From CBDDEC01 sp965226785 (lineage in GTDB: Bacteria > Chloroflexota > Dehalococcoidia > UBA2979): a stretch of DNA of 64,000 bases. The translations under genes were made by a program, and so were the position numbers. Positions 51,400 through 62,215 of this stretch are shown in pieces (position 1 is the first letter of the stretch; every line of letters starts with the position of its first letter). The stretch is taken from positions 310,001 through 374,000 of the forward strand of contig CBDDEC010000004.1 of assembly GCA_965226785.1 (NCBI GenBank). Direction: 5' to 3'. The notes under the pieces were generated by a model. That model ran no database searches. It was not told where the DNA came from and saw nothing but the letters and a program-made list of their open reading frames with translations.

Positions 51400-52002
51400 T
51401 TGGTGGTCCGCGTGTCACGTCGCGCCTCAGCTCGCCCGGCGCTTGCGCGCCTCGGCGGTCTCGTCTTGCTGACGCTCGCCGTCGTACTCGTTGCCTGCGG
51501 CGACGACGCCACTGAGGCGACGCCGACGCCGGCGCCACCCACACCGACCGACCCGGAAGCGACGCCGCTCCCGCCGGACTGGCCGAGCGACCTGCTCACG
51601 CTCGCCGAGGCGGATTTCGGCGCCCTGCCTGTCCTCGACGAGCTGCAGCGGCTATCGAACGGCGGGTCTGTTCCACAGGAACGTGTCGCCCTGTACGACC
51701 TCATCGGCGAGGACGACGTGCTCGAGGCGATGGTCTTTGTTGAGTCCGGCGGCACGCTCGGTGACCTCGGCCTCGCGATCTACGAACTCCTCGACGGTGG
51801 TCCGCGCCTCGTGACCTACATCGCTGCGGCCGGGCGCATCGAGTTCAACCGGGACCTTGAGCTGTTCTTCTCGTTCGAGGGCATCTACGAGGCTGGCGAT
51901 GCCGAATGCTGTCCCTCGAAGCTCCGCGAGATCGCCTACGGGTGGGATGGCGAGCGGTTCGAGGTGGTCAGCGACCAGACGGTGGACAACCCCGACCGCT
52001 AG
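51400..52002 (+). CDS. Lipoprotein of unknown function
   Basis: 200 residues. The signal peptide LGGLVLLTLAVVLVAC has a lipobox with Cys at about 33, then a Thr/Pro-rich linker (ATPTPAPPTPTDP) of the type common in Chloroflexota lipoproteins. The rest is globular and acidic with two adjacent Cys (DAECCPSKLRE). No family recognised. Expressed divergently from RecQ. Confidence 0.75.
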   Translation: MVVRVSRRASARPALARLGGLVLLTLAVVLVACGDDATEATPTPAPPTPTDPEATPLPPDWPSDLLTLAEADFGALPVLDELQRLSNGGSVPQERVALYDLIGEDDVLEAMVFVESGGTLGDLGLAIYELLDGGPRLVTYIAAAGRIEFNRDLELFFSFEGIYEAGDAECCPSKLREIAYGWDGERFEVVSDQTVDNPDR

Positions 52003-52011
52003 CGCGCCGCG

Positions 52012-52557
52012 CTAGGCCTCGGACGCTTCGCGGGCCTCGGCGGCCGCCGCCAGCTCGCCCAGCTCCAGGGCCGCGACGTGAGTCTCCAGGCTCTGCGCGC
52101 ATCGCGCGGGCTCGGCGATGGCGACCTCCGTGAGCAACTGTCGCAGCGTGCCGAACTGGAATGCCGTGTGGTGCGTCTCCTCGAGCCGCGCCTCCAACGC
52201 TCGGGACAGCGAGGCCAGCTGTCGGCGATCCTGCTCGAGGCGCGCGAGCAGACCGTCCAGGTCGGGCGTGGCGTACATCAGCGAGGCGATGGCGAGGGGC
52301 GCCTGATCGCTGCGCTCCGGGACCGCTGGCGCGCCGGCGCCGATCGCGGTCAACGACTGCGCCGCCAGCTCCAGCGTTGAGGCGAGCGCGGTCACCCGCC
52401 AGCGCGGTGTCACGCCCGTCTCGTCATCCTCGTCGGCGCGTGACTCACCGACGCGCCGCAGCGCGCTGCCGAGGCGGCGGTGCAGTTCGCCCGACGCCTC
52501 CTCGAGCATGTCGAGCGGCAGCGCGTCGAACTCTGCGCGTGCGGGATCGCTGGTCAT
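52012..52557 (-). CDS. Hypothetical helical protein, 181 residues
   Basis: Rich in Ala, Leu, Glu and Arg with several predicted amphipathic helices (MLEEASGELHRRLGSALRRV, DLDGLLARLEQDRRQLASLSRALEARLEETHH). No catalytic motif or membrane segment. A His pair at LEETHH and the helical content faintly resemble DinB-like bundles, but this is weak. Divergent from the small membrane gene. Confidence 0.6.
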   Translation of the reverse strand: MTSDPARAEFDALPLDMLEEASGELHRRLGSALRRVGESRADEDDETGVTPRWRVTALASTLELAAQSLTAIGAGAPAVPERSDQAPLAIASLMYATPDLDGLLARLEQDRRQLASLSRALEARLEETHHTAFQFGTLRQLLTEVAIAEPARCAQSLETHVAALELGELAAAAEAREASEA

Positions 52558-52606
52558 CGTCGTCCGGTCCTATGGCGCCGTCCGCGCCCGCCGTACCGTG
52601 GAGAGC

Positions 52607-52870
52607 GTGAACGGCATCGGTCTTGGCACCCATCTTCTGATCTTCGGGGCGCTCGTCGTCAACCTCTGGTTCGGCGGCGACCTGGTCGAGGCGGTAACGA
52701 CGCACCAGGTGCGTGGCCTCTTCGAGCTCACCGTGATCCTCGGCTGGCTCTGGTTCGTGATCGGCATGCAGGTGCCGCTGCCCGGCAGCAAGCGCTGGCG
52801 CGAGCGCCGCGCGCAGCTACGTGAACTCGACGAGGAGCGGCGCGAGGCCGAGGAGCGCGACCGCGGCTAG
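52607..52870 (+). CDS. Small two-helix membrane protein
   Basis: 87 residues from GTG 52607 (MNGIGLGTHLLIFGALVVN); a GTG 9 nt upstream is an alternative. Two transmembrane segments, roughly 6-26 and 42-60 (LFELTVILGWLWFVIGMQV), precede a highly charged cytoplasmic tail of Arg and Glu (RERRAQLRELDEERREAEERD). Function unknown. Confidence 0.6.
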   Translation: MNGIGLGTHLLIFGALVVNLWFGGDLVEAVTTHQVRGLFELTVILGWLWFVIGMQVPLPGSKRWRERRAQLRELDEERREAEERDRG

Positions 52871-52901
52871 TGCGCACCGCGCCGTTGTTTACCTGCTCAA
52901 A

Positions 52902-53759
52902 CTAGTTGACGACGTCAGGACCGATCACGAGGTAGCTACCGCCTCCGCCTTCCGGACGAATACCGCCGAGACACGTGCCCTCCAGGTTCGATACCGTCCA
53001 ACCCGCGCCAAGTGGATGCACCTGTGCACTCTCTTCGCCGGGCTCCAGGGTCGCGATCAACTCGCTCTGCAGACTGACGTCGAAGCGGTGCAGATCCACC
53101 GGCTCGTCGCGGATGTTGACGAACACCGTGAGCGTCACCTGGCCATAATGGATGTCGTCGCTCGGTTTGGTGACCGCGGTGCAAGCCGCAACGCCCCGAA
53201 CTAGGTCCCGGCGCTCGAATCGAAACGGCTGCGACTCCGCCAGCTCTTCCGCGCTGCAGCCCAGGCTCACGGCGACACCGATGTTGTCGATCGCCGTCCC
53301 CACGTCGCAGACAGCGGCAAGCCATTCGCTCTTCACGCCCTCGTTCAGCTGTGCGTTGGCCGCTTCCTGTCCGCGCTCGTCGATGTCGTCCGCCATCGCC
53401 AGCTGCACCTCCAACCAGCGCGAGGTCACTGAAACGAGAGCGACGTGGCTCTCGAGCAACTCGCTCGGCGGCGCGAGTTCGTCGAGAGTCGTGGCGAAGG
53501 AGGACAGCACGACGCTGCTCTTCCGGAGCTCCTCGGCGATGTCAAATTCACCGACGTTCGTCTCGAGCAGGGGCACGTCCTCATCGAACTGCTCCTTCGT
53601 CGATTGGAGTGATGCCGCGTAGGCCTCGACGCCAGCCACGTCGATCACACCAAGGGCCGGGCTAGCGTCAGCGTTTACGGAGTCATCGCCGTCGCCGCAG
53701 GCCGCCACCAGCACGGCGGCGACGAAGAGCAGCGGACCGAGCATGCGAACGCGCTTCAT
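52902..53759 (-). CDS. Lipoprotein of unknown function
   Basis: 285 residues from ATG 53759 (MKRVRMLGPLLFVAAVLVAAC). The lipobox LVAAC marks Cys21; an acidic linker follows. The first half is helical (about 45-160), the second has beta strands and ends GGGGSYLVIGPDVVN. Five further Cys occur in the mature part. No family recognised. The start 12 nt upstream (MREHMKR) is also possible. Confidence 0.72.
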   Translation of the reverse strand: MKRVRMLGPLLFVAAVLVAACGDGDDSVNADASPALGVIDVAGVEAYAASLQSTKEQFDEDVPLLETNVGEFDIAEELRKSSVVLSSFATTLDELAPPSELLESHVALVSVTSRWLEVQLAMADDIDERGQEAANAQLNEGVKSEWLAAVCDVGTAIDNIGVAVSLGCSAEELAESQPFRFERRDLVRGVAACTAVTKPSDDIHYGQVTLTVFVNIRDEPVDLHRFDVSLQSELIATLEPGEESAQVHPLGAGWTVSNLEGTCLGGIRPEGGGGSYLVIGPDVVN

Positions 53760-53844
53760 GTGCTCTCGCAATCCGCGGAGGGAGTGGCGGATCTTCTCAG
53801 CCTGCGACGTCAGTGCGTGTAGGGCGTCTCACACTCGCGCGTCC

Positions 53845-53874
53845 TTGACCCCTCGATCCGCCCATGTCTAGCAT
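53845..53874 (+). promoter_or_regulatory. Promoter of tRNA-Val
   Basis: TTGACC at 53845-53850 and TAGCAT at 53869-53874, spaced 18 bp, match five and four sigma-70 consensus positions. Transcription would start about 53881, 18 bp before the tRNA. Confidence 0.55.
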
Positions 53875-53898
53875 CGATCGGCCCACCGCGGGCCTCGA

Positions 53899-53975
53899 GG
53901 GCGGTTAGCTCAGCTGGCTAGAGCGTTCGGTTTACACCCGGAAGGTCAGAGGTTCGAGCCCTCTACCGCCCACCA
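53899..53975 (+). tRNA. tRNA-Val (TAC anticodon)
   Basis: 77 nt with encoded CCA. Acceptor GGGCGGT pairs with ACCGCCC; anticodon loop TTTACAC with TAC at 53933-53935; T arm AGAGG-TTCGAGC-CCTCT; D arm GCTC/GAGC. All arms pair without mismatch. Confidence 0.97.
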
Positions 53976-54025
53976 ACTCGCTACCCGTGGGAGGCGGGAG
54001 TCCGCTCGCGAGTGCCGCCTCTTCT

Positions 54026-55290
54026 CTAGAGCTGGAACAGCGAGCGCGCGTTCTCACCGAGTACCAAGCGGCGGCGGTGCTCGGAAAGCGCGCTGACGCT
54101 GTCCCGAATCTGCTCCGGCGCAAGGATGCTTGAGTCGATGTGCGGATAGTCCGAGCCCCAGATGAACTGCCCCTCGCCGACCAGGTCCATCATCGAATCG
54201 ATCGTGCGCTCGCGCGGCTCGATCACGTACCAGACGTTGCGCCGCAGATACTCGCTCGGCTCCAGCTCCGTGCGCTCCGCGTAGCCGAAGTGCTCGTACT
54301 TCTCGTCCAGGCGATCCATCAGGTAGGCTGCCCAGCCCGCGCCCGCCTCGACGGCCAGACACTTGAGGCGTGGGAAGCGGTCGAAGAGGCCGCTCATCAC
54401 CAGCGACGCGGCGGCCGGGATGATCTGGAATGTCGCGCCGAGTCCGAAGCTGTAGGTGCGGCTGCGCTCAGTCAGCAGCGAGAATCGCGCGCCCGGGTTC
54501 GGCACGGCGCGGTTGAAGCGCACGATCACGTGCAGGCACACGGGCAGCTCGGCGTCCTCCAGCTCGTGCCAGAGCGGATCGAAGTCTGCGTGCGCCGGGC
54601 TACGGTCGCCCACGGGCTCTGGCGCCAGGAACATGCCCTTGAACCCCAGCTTGAGGCAGCGGCGGAGCTCGGCGAGCGCCAGCTCGGGATCGTTGAGCGG
54701 GATGTGCGCCATCGGGAAAATGCGGTCCTGGCGGTTGTCGACGACTCCTCCCAGAGCCAGCGGTTGTAGGCGCGGCTGTACGCGTCGGCCAGCCGCGCAT
54801 CGTCGGAGTCCCAGAGGATGCCGATCGTGGGGAAGACGACCCCGCCGTTGATCTGCCAGTCCCGGTACAGATCTATACGCGCGGCGCCGTCCATGCTTGC
54901 CTTCGGCGCGCCCTCGAGATAGGTCATGCCTGGCAGCTCGGAGCGATGCACCTCGACGCCGCCGAGACCGGAGAGACCGCCGTTCATGATCACCCGGCCG
55001 TCGATGATCAGCTGCTCGTCGATCGCGAGCCGCTGCTTCATCTCGTACGCCATCACGTTCTCGGCGGCGGCCTCGTCGCCCGCGTCCGGCGCCCGCGAAC
55101 CGGGGTCGGGCGGCCGGCCCTCGTGGTCCTCGATGCCCTGGGTGATGCGAATAGCCCGCGGGCGAAACTCCGGTTCGAGATACTCCACCCACAGGTGCGG
55201 CGGTTCGAGCACGTGCGCGTCGCCGTCGATGATGTACTCGGCGCGCTCGCCGGCGGCCGGATTCGTCTCAGCAGCGTTCGAGGTGGCCAC
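54026..55290 (-). pseudogene. Amidohydrolase_2 (TIM-barrel) family protein, one frameshift
   Basis: ATG 55290 begins MATSNAAETNPAAGERAEYI; then IIDGDAHVLEPPHLWVEYLEP carries the D-x-H metal motif. The frame breaks at about 54745 after YNRWLWEE. The second part continues in another frame with RIFPMAHIPLNDPELALAEL, KCLAVEAGAGWAAYLMDRLDE and QFIWGSDYPHIDSS, a metal-binding Asp segment. Restoring one G (GAGGAG to GAGGAGG) gives WEEVVDNRQDRIFPM and one 420-residue protein. Members decarboxylate or hydrolyse aromatic or cyclic acids. The G-run indel could be an error. Confidence 0.8.
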
Positions 55291-55615
55291 GGGCGCACCT
55301 CCCTATCTAGTTCGATCTCGTCTGAGCACCTCGACGTTACGACCGCGCACCCACGACTCCGGGCGTTTCGCGACGCGAACGGAGACGCTCCTCGCTAAAG
55401 CACTAGAGGAGAAGGGTAAGGAGTCGTTGGCGGCCTGCAAGGAGAGGGACCTCATCCAGGCGAGTCATATCAGTCTCAGGTGATCGGTCAGCCGCCGGGG
55501 TTACTCCGTCGATTGGGTCCTGTCGCCCGCGCATCAAGGCTCAGCGGCAACCATCAGCCCGACGCCGCCGCGGCGAAGACCGGCGATCATGCTTTAGTGC
55601 TCGCGAGTGTTCACG
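55291..55615. other. 325-bp region without a recognised gene
   Basis: Lies between the start of the amidohydrolase gene and the stop of the CapA gene, both on the minus strand. No tRNA, riboswitch consensus or convincing open frame was found. It is somewhat lower in G+C around 55395-55480. It should contain the amidohydrolase promoter. Confidence 0.5.
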
Positions 55616-56748
55616 CTACGACCCCGCCAGCTCCAGGCGCGCACCTTGCCGTAGGCCCTCGACGTCTGCGAGTGCCGCGTCGAAGACAGAGGCTGCCTCT
55701 GCCTCAGGGCAGGGGCGTGGCTGGAACTGCACGCGGTCGTTGTCCGTGAGGATGCAGCGCAGTTCGATGGCGGAGAGCTGCTGCGAGCTGACCTCCACGG
55801 TTGCGATCAGTCCGTACCCGGGGAACCGGTCGCGAAACCGCCCCGGTGTCCCGAACACGAAGTTGCCAGCGAGTACAGCACCGGCACGCCCCTGAGCACC
55901 TCCACGGGCTGCACCACGTGCGGACCATGGCCGACCACCAGGTCGTACCCCGCGTCAACGAACAGCCATGCGAGGGCGCGCTGCGAAGGCTGCACCTCGC
56001 TGTAATTCGAACCCCAGTACACGAACGCCACCACCAGGTCTGCGCCGTCGCGGCGGGCCTCGTTCGCCGCGCGCACGATCGCGCACGGGTGGTAGTTCGC
56101 ACCGCCCGCCTGGTCGTTGGCGGCAATCCGCTGGCCACCGTAATGGTCGCCGAAGGCAACAATGGCTATCGCCCCCGCCGAGGTTCGCAGCAGCAGCGGC
56201 AACTCGGCGGACGAAGCGGTCTCACCCGCACCGACCGAGGCGATCCCAGCGTCCGACAGCGCCTCGACCGTGTCTGCGAGGCCGTCCGGACCGCGGTCCA
56301 TGGCGTGATTGTTGGCGAGCCCAGCCACTGTCACGCCCGCGTTCGCGATCGCCTCGGCAGCCGCAGGCTGCGCGTTGTAGCTCCAGCGGCTGCGCCGCGC
56401 ATACGCTTCCGTCCGTTCGGTGATCGGCCCCTCGAGGTTCGCCACCACGTGCTCGGCATCGAGGAGCGACGCCAGCTCATCGAACGGCCAGCCGTAGCCG
56501 TTCGCGTCGAGCAACGGCTGGGCCGCATCGCCGAGCAACGTATCGCCGAGGAACGTGATGCGCACCGGCTGGTTATCCAGATCGCGCGCCGGGCGACGCG
56601 CAGAAGGCTCGATCGCGCAGCGATGGTCCTCGATCGATGCGACCGCGCCCGCTCCGCCGGCGACACCGGCGACCGCGAGCGCGACGAGCAGCAGCGACCG
56701 GCGCGCGAATGTCCGCATGCGCGCGATGGTAGTGCGATCGTCAGCCAT
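55616..56748 (-). pseudogene. CapA-family (poly-gamma-glutamate synthesis-like) protein, one frameshift
   Basis: From ATG 56748 (or 56718) an N-terminal hydrophobic segment LLLVALAVAGVAGGAGAV anchors or exports the protein. The metallophosphatase-like CapA domain has RITFLGDTLLGD, VANLEGPITE, GLANNHAMDRG and VVGHGPHVVQPVEVL. At about 55867 the frame breaks in what should read YSLGNFVFGTPGRF; one missing G (CTGGCAAC for CTGGGCAAC) explains it. The final 80 residues continue in the next frame to TAG 55616. Function in cell-surface polymer metabolism is inferred from family; the break may be an error. Confidence 0.8.
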
Positions 56749-56779
56749 ACTCGGCAGCCGGAAGCGTCGAGGAGCAGCG

Positions 56780-57538
56780 ATGCCAGCAGCAGGCGGCCGC
56801 CCACCCCTCGACTCGTACCGCGACCTCTGCGCGCAGGCCTACGACCTCGACAAGCCCAAGCCGCCGAAGCACGAGCTCGCGTTCTACTGGCGGCTCTTCG
56901 AGGAGACCGGAGGCGTCGACGCCGGTGTCGCGGTCCTCGAGGTGATGTGCGGCAGCGGGCGCTTCCTCGTGCCCTTCGCAGAGCGGGGCGCTGACATCGA
57001 CGGCGTCGATGCATCGCCGCAGATGCTGGCCGCCTGCCAGGCGAAGCTCGATCAGCGCGACCTGGCGGCCGGGCTCTTCGAGCAGTTCACGCAGGACCTC
57101 GACCTGCCGCGCGAGTATGGCTACGCGTTCCTGCCCGCCGGGTCCTTCACGCTGCTAGACCGGGCCGATGCACTCGCGACGCTCTCGCGCGTGCGCTCGC
57201 ATCTGCGTTCCGCCGCCACCTTCGCGTTCGAGTGCATGACGCCGAGGGCGGACGAGGCCTTTCCCTGGACGGCGGGGGAGCGGTCGTGGACGCGCGCCGA
57301 CGGCGGCGTTATCACTCAGACGTTCGTCGAGCCCGGCCTCGATCGCTACGACCTCCAGATCGAAGGCGCGCTCGTCGCCACCGAGGAGGAACGGCTGTCG
57401 TACCACTACTGGGACCAGTCAGACCTCGAGGCCGCACTCGTCGACGCTGACTTCGCCGACGTACGCGTCGTCAAGCCCTACTACCTCGATCGTCCGGCCG
57501 AGGATGAGTTGCTCGCCGTGTACGTCGCGCGGGCTTAG
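56780..57538 (+). CDS. Class I SAM-dependent methyltransferase
   Basis: 252 residues from ATG 56780 (MPAAGGRPPLDSYRDLCAQAYD), with GAGGAG upstream. SAM-binding motif I is VLEVMCGSGRFLVPFAERG (about 58-76), followed by IDGVDASPQMLAAC (motif II acid). The central FLPAGSFTLLDRADALATL fits class I methyltransferases. The substrate is unknown. Divergent from the CapA gene. It may be unlinked to the methylmalonyl-CoA genes that follow. Confidence 0.88.
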   Translation: MPAAGGRPPLDSYRDLCAQAYDLDKPKPPKHELAFYWRLFEETGGVDAGVAVLEVMCGSGRFLVPFAERGADIDGVDASPQMLAACQAKLDQRDLAAGLFEQFTQDLDLPREYGYAFLPAGSFTLLDRADALATLSRVRSHLRSAATFAFECMTPRADEAFPWTAGERSWTRADGGVITQTFVEPGLDRYDLQIEGALVATEEERLSYHYWDQSDLEAALVDADFADVRVVKPYYLDRPAEDELLAVYVARA

Positions 57539-57652
57539 GGCTAGCCCTGACCCGGCGCCACACCTAGACTCGGCCTCCCGAGGGGTGTGCGAGGCGGCGG
57601 GCAGCGTTCGTGCGCGCCCACCGCCGTTCCCAGCACGGAGAAGGTGGCGTCC

Positions 57653-59308
<1,656 letters not shown>

Positions 59309-59327
59309 GCCTCGGCCGATCGCGACC

Positions 59328-59834
59328 ATGCCCGACACGCCTACCGACACGCCTACCGACGCACCGCCCGACATCGCCTCGGCGCTCGCGGAGAACGCGA
59401 TGGCGCGCGCCGGGCTGATGGAGGCGATCGATGCGCTGCCAGCGGCGCGGCGCGCCGAGCCGGCGTTCGATGGCTGGTCGATCCAGGACATCGTCCTGCA
59501 CATCGCCATCTGGCAGGAGGCGGGGGCTGGTGCGCTGACACAGTTCACGGCGGGCGAGCGACCGACCATCGAGGGTTACGACGGTGACAACACCGACGAA
59601 TGGAACGCGGCGCGAGTGGCCGAGGCGCGCGGAGGCAGCTGGGAGCAAGCGCTCGCGCGACTGCGTGCGGCACGCGAGGCTTTCGAGGCGGCGGCGCGCG
59701 TCGCTGCGGAGTCCGTGACCGCGGAGCGGCTCGCTGAAAACCGGACCGTCGAGCGGGTGAGTGATCTGGGCGGCGACCACGACCAGGAACACACCGAACA
59801 GATCCTCGTCTGGCGGCGAGAACACGGCATCTAA
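59328..59834 (+). CDS. DinB/ClbS-like helical protein
   Basis: 168 residues starting MPDTPTDTPTDAPPDIA, with a short DTPT repeat encoded by tandem 12-bp units. A four-helix bundle follows with FDGWSIQDIVLHIAIWQEAG, the W-S-x-x-D-x-x-x-H pattern of DinB/maleylpyruvate-isomerase-like proteins, and a second His in DLGGDHDQEHTEQI. It may bind a metal and a thiol cofactor. Placed between mutase and epimerase genes; a role in that pathway is not established. Confidence 0.75.
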   Translation: MPDTPTDTPTDAPPDIASALAENAMARAGLMEAIDALPAARRAEPAFDGWSIQDIVLHIAIWQEAGAGALTQFTAGERPTIEGYDGDNTDEWNAARVAEARGGSWEQALARLRAAREAFEAAARVAAESVTAERLAENRTVERVSDLGGDHDQEHTEQILVWRREHGI

Positions 59835-59875
59835 CGCCGAGGACGACGAAGTAAGAGCGGCCGGAGGAGGTCCAA

Positions 59876-60691
59876 GTGATCGGTCACATTCGCCACGTGG
59901 GAGTGGTCCTGCCGGACGCAGACGAGGCGCTCAGCTTCTACCGCGACACGATGGGCCTCGCGGTGACAGACGACATCACGATCGAGGATCAGGGCGTGCG
60001 CGGTGTGCTCCTCGGCGTCGGTGAGAACGAGATCGAGCTGCTACAGCCAACGAGGGATGACACCGGGGTGGCACGTTACCTCGATAGCCGCGGACCGACG
60101 CTGCACCACATCTGCTTCGAAACGGACGACATCGAGGGCGAGCTGGAGCGGCTCAAGGCGGCGAACGTGGACCTCATCGACGAGGAGCCGCGCGACGGCA
60201 TCGCCGGCCGCATCGCCTTCATCCATCCGAAGGCATCGCATGGGGTTCTCATCGAGCTGGCACAAACCCCCGACGGGTCGCATGTGTCGCCGGAGAAGGG
60301 GTTCGACCACCTCGCCATGACCGTCGCTGACTACGAGGCGGCGCAGGCGACCTGGAAGCGGCTGCTCGGCCTCGAGGTCGTCAACGAGATCAGCGTCGAG
60401 GGTCGCGGGATGTTGATCGGGCAGATGCCGAGCGGCCAATGCATGGTCGAGCTGCTCGCCGCCGAGCACGAGGACTCGCCGATGGCCCAGCGCATCGCAG
60501 AGAACGGCGAGGGCCCCGCCTCGATGGTCGCGATCGAGGTCGCGGACATTGACGCCGAGATCGCCCGCTACCGCGAGGCCGGCGTCGAGCTGCCGGATGC
60601 GGCACCGGGTCCGCTGCCGAACTCGGTCACGAGCACGATCTCACCGAACCAGAGCTACGGCCTCGCGATCCAGCTCGTGCAGTTCGCTTAG
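59876..60691 (+). CDS. Methylmalonyl-CoA epimerase-like protein with two VOC domains
   Basis: 271 residues from GTG 59876 (MIGHIRHVGVVLPDADEAL), with GGAGG upstream. The first half matches methylmalonyl-CoA epimerase: His7, Glu54 in EIELLQP, His77 or His78 in TLHHICFE and Glu127 in VLIELAQ would bind the divalent metal. The second half is another vicinal-oxygen-chelate fold (GFDHLAMTVADYEAAQATW) that keeps His145 and a Glu but lacks the third and fourth ligands (SMVAIEV, AIQLVQFA). The first half alone is normally a whole epimerase of 130-150 residues, so this is a fusion. It should interconvert the R and S epimers for the mutase. Confidence 0.85.
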   Translation: MIGHIRHVGVVLPDADEALSFYRDTMGLAVTDDITIEDQGVRGVLLGVGENEIELLQPTRDDTGVARYLDSRGPTLHHICFETDDIEGELERLKAANVDLIDEEPRDGIAGRIAFIHPKASHGVLIELAQTPDGSHVSPEKGFDHLAMTVADYEAAQATWKRLLGLEVVNEISVEGRGMLIGQMPSGQCMVELLAAEHEDSPMAQRIAENGEGPASMVAIEVADIDAEIARYREAGVELPDAAPGPLPNSVTSTISPNQSYGLAIQLVQFA

Positions 60692-60801
60692 CGACCGAAA
60701 CACCCGCGGGAGGCGTGGCGCAAATCGCGCGTCTGCGGCAGACTGATGCCGCTAACGTTGCCGAGCGCATTCACGCGCGGCGCAAACGAGGAGCGCTCCC
60801 C

Positions 60802-61209
60802 ATGGCCGACGACCGACCGATTCGCATCCTCATTGCCAAGCCCGGCCTCGACGGTCACGACCGCGGGGCGAAGGTGTTGGCGCGCGCCCTGCGCGACGCC
60901 GGTATGGAGGTCGTGTACACCGGCATTCGCCAGACGCCCCAGATGATCGCCGAGGCCGCGCTGCAGGAAGATGTCGACGTCGTCGGCCTCTCCATCCTCT
61001 CTGGCGCCCACCTCGAGCTGTTCCCGCGCGTCGTCGAGGAGCTGAGAGCGCGTGGGGTTGACGACGTGCTGCTCTGCGCCGGTGGCATCATCCCCAACGA
61101 GGACATCGAGCAGATCAAATCGTTCGGGTTCGACTTCGTGGGCGGCCCCGGGATGGACACGCGCGACTTCGTCGCGTTCATCAACGACCACGCGGCCACG
61201 CGCGCCTAG
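60802..61209 (+). CDS. Cobalamin-binding small subunit of methylmalonyl-CoA mutase
   Basis: 135 residues from ATG 60802 (MADDRPIRILIAKPGLDGHD). The B12-binding motif is complete: DGHDRG with His19 as lower axial ligand, VGLSILSGAH, and LLCAGGII with a GG pair. It provides adenosylcobalamin to the large subunit. Split mutases of this type are common in archaea and several bacterial phyla. It is in the same run as epimerase and MeaB. Confidence 0.95.
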   Translation: MADDRPIRILIAKPGLDGHDRGAKVLARALRDAGMEVVYTGIRQTPQMIAEAALQEDVDVVGLSILSGAHLELFPRVVEELRARGVDDVLLCAGGIIPNEDIEQIKSFGFDFVGGPGMDTRDFVAFINDHAATRA

Positions 61210-61227
61210 CGCGGCTGGCGAGAAACC

Positions 61228-62190
61228 ATGGATGCTGCCGAGCTGATCGAGCGGGTCGCCGCGGGCGATCGTCGAGGGCTCGCGCGCGCCATCTCCCATG
61301 TCGAGGCGGATAGCGCCACCGGCCGCGAGGTCGCGGCGGCGCTCTATTCGCGCACCGGCCACGCGCAGACCGTCGGCATCACCGGCTCTGCCGGTGCCGG
61401 CAAGTCGACCCTCGTCGGAGCCCTGGCGCGCGAGCAACGCGCCCGAGGCCGCACGGTAGGCATCGTTGCCGTCGACCCCTCCTCCCCGTTCTCGCACGGG
61501 GCAATCCTGGGCGACCGCATCCGGATGCAGGACCTCACCGCTGACTCCGGCGTCTTCCTCCGCTCGATGGCCTCTCGTGGCAACCTCGGTGGCCTCGCCG
61601 AAGCGGCGACGGGCGTCATCGACCTGCTCGACGCAGCTGGCTATGACGTCGTCATCGTCGAGACGGTCGGTGCTGGCCAGGACGAGGTCGAGGTGGCGGC
61701 GGCCACCGGCACGACCGTCCTCGTCGCCAACCCCGGCGCCGGCGACGAGGTGCAGTCGATGAAGGCCGGCCTGATGGAGGTCGCGCAGATCATGGTCGTC
61801 AACAAGTCCGACCTCGCCGGCTCCGATACCGCGGTCGCGCAGCTGCGTTCACTGCTCATGATCGCCGACCTCGGCGCCTGGGAACCGCCGATCCTCAAAG
61901 CGGTCGCGACGAAGGGCGAAGGCATCGACGAATTGATTGACGCCATCGACGACCACCAGCGGCACATCCACGACTCCGAGCACGCTGCCGATGAGCGGCG
62001 CGAGCTGTCGAGGAGTCAGGTCATCGCCCTCGCACGCGCGGCGCTGCACCGCACCGCCCTCGACGCCGCTCACCGCAGCGGAGCGCTCGATGCGCTCGTG
62101 GACCGGGTGGCCGCCCGCGAACTCGACCCGCGCGCCGCCTCGATGCAGCTGATCGAGGCGATCCAGTCCGGCTGGGCGACTCCCGAGTAG
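61228..62190 (+). CDS. meaB: Methylmalonyl-CoA mutase-associated GTPase MeaB
   Basis: 320 residues, 18 bp after the B12 subunit. Walker A GSAGAGKST (53-61), switch region DPSSPFSHGAILGDRIRM, VIVETVGAGQDEVEVA (G3) and VVNKSDLAGS (G4) are all present and typical of ArgK/MeaB GTPases. MeaB protects and reloads the mutase with adenosylcobalamin, using GTP hydrolysis. Location in the operon matches this job. Confidence 0.95.
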   Translation: MDAAELIERVAAGDRRGLARAISHVEADSATGREVAAALYSRTGHAQTVGITGSAGAGKSTLVGALAREQRARGRTVGIVAVDPSSPFSHGAILGDRIRMQDLTADSGVFLRSMASRGNLGGLAEAATGVIDLLDAAGYDVVIVETVGAGQDEVEVAAATGTTVLVANPGAGDEVQSMKAGLMEVAQIMVVNKSDLAGSDTAVAQLRSLLMIADLGAWEPPILKAVATKGEGIDELIDAIDDHQRHIHDSEHAADERRELSRSQVIALARAALHRTALDAAHRSGALDALVDRVAARELDPRAASMQLIEAIQSGWATPE

Positions 62191-62215
62191 AGACCGGCCC
62201 GCGTAGCCTGTCGGC

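Noticed and set aside
55291..55615. Possible riboswitch or small RNA upstream of the amidohydrolase
   Set aside because: No known riboswitch core or strong conserved hairpin was seen by eye.
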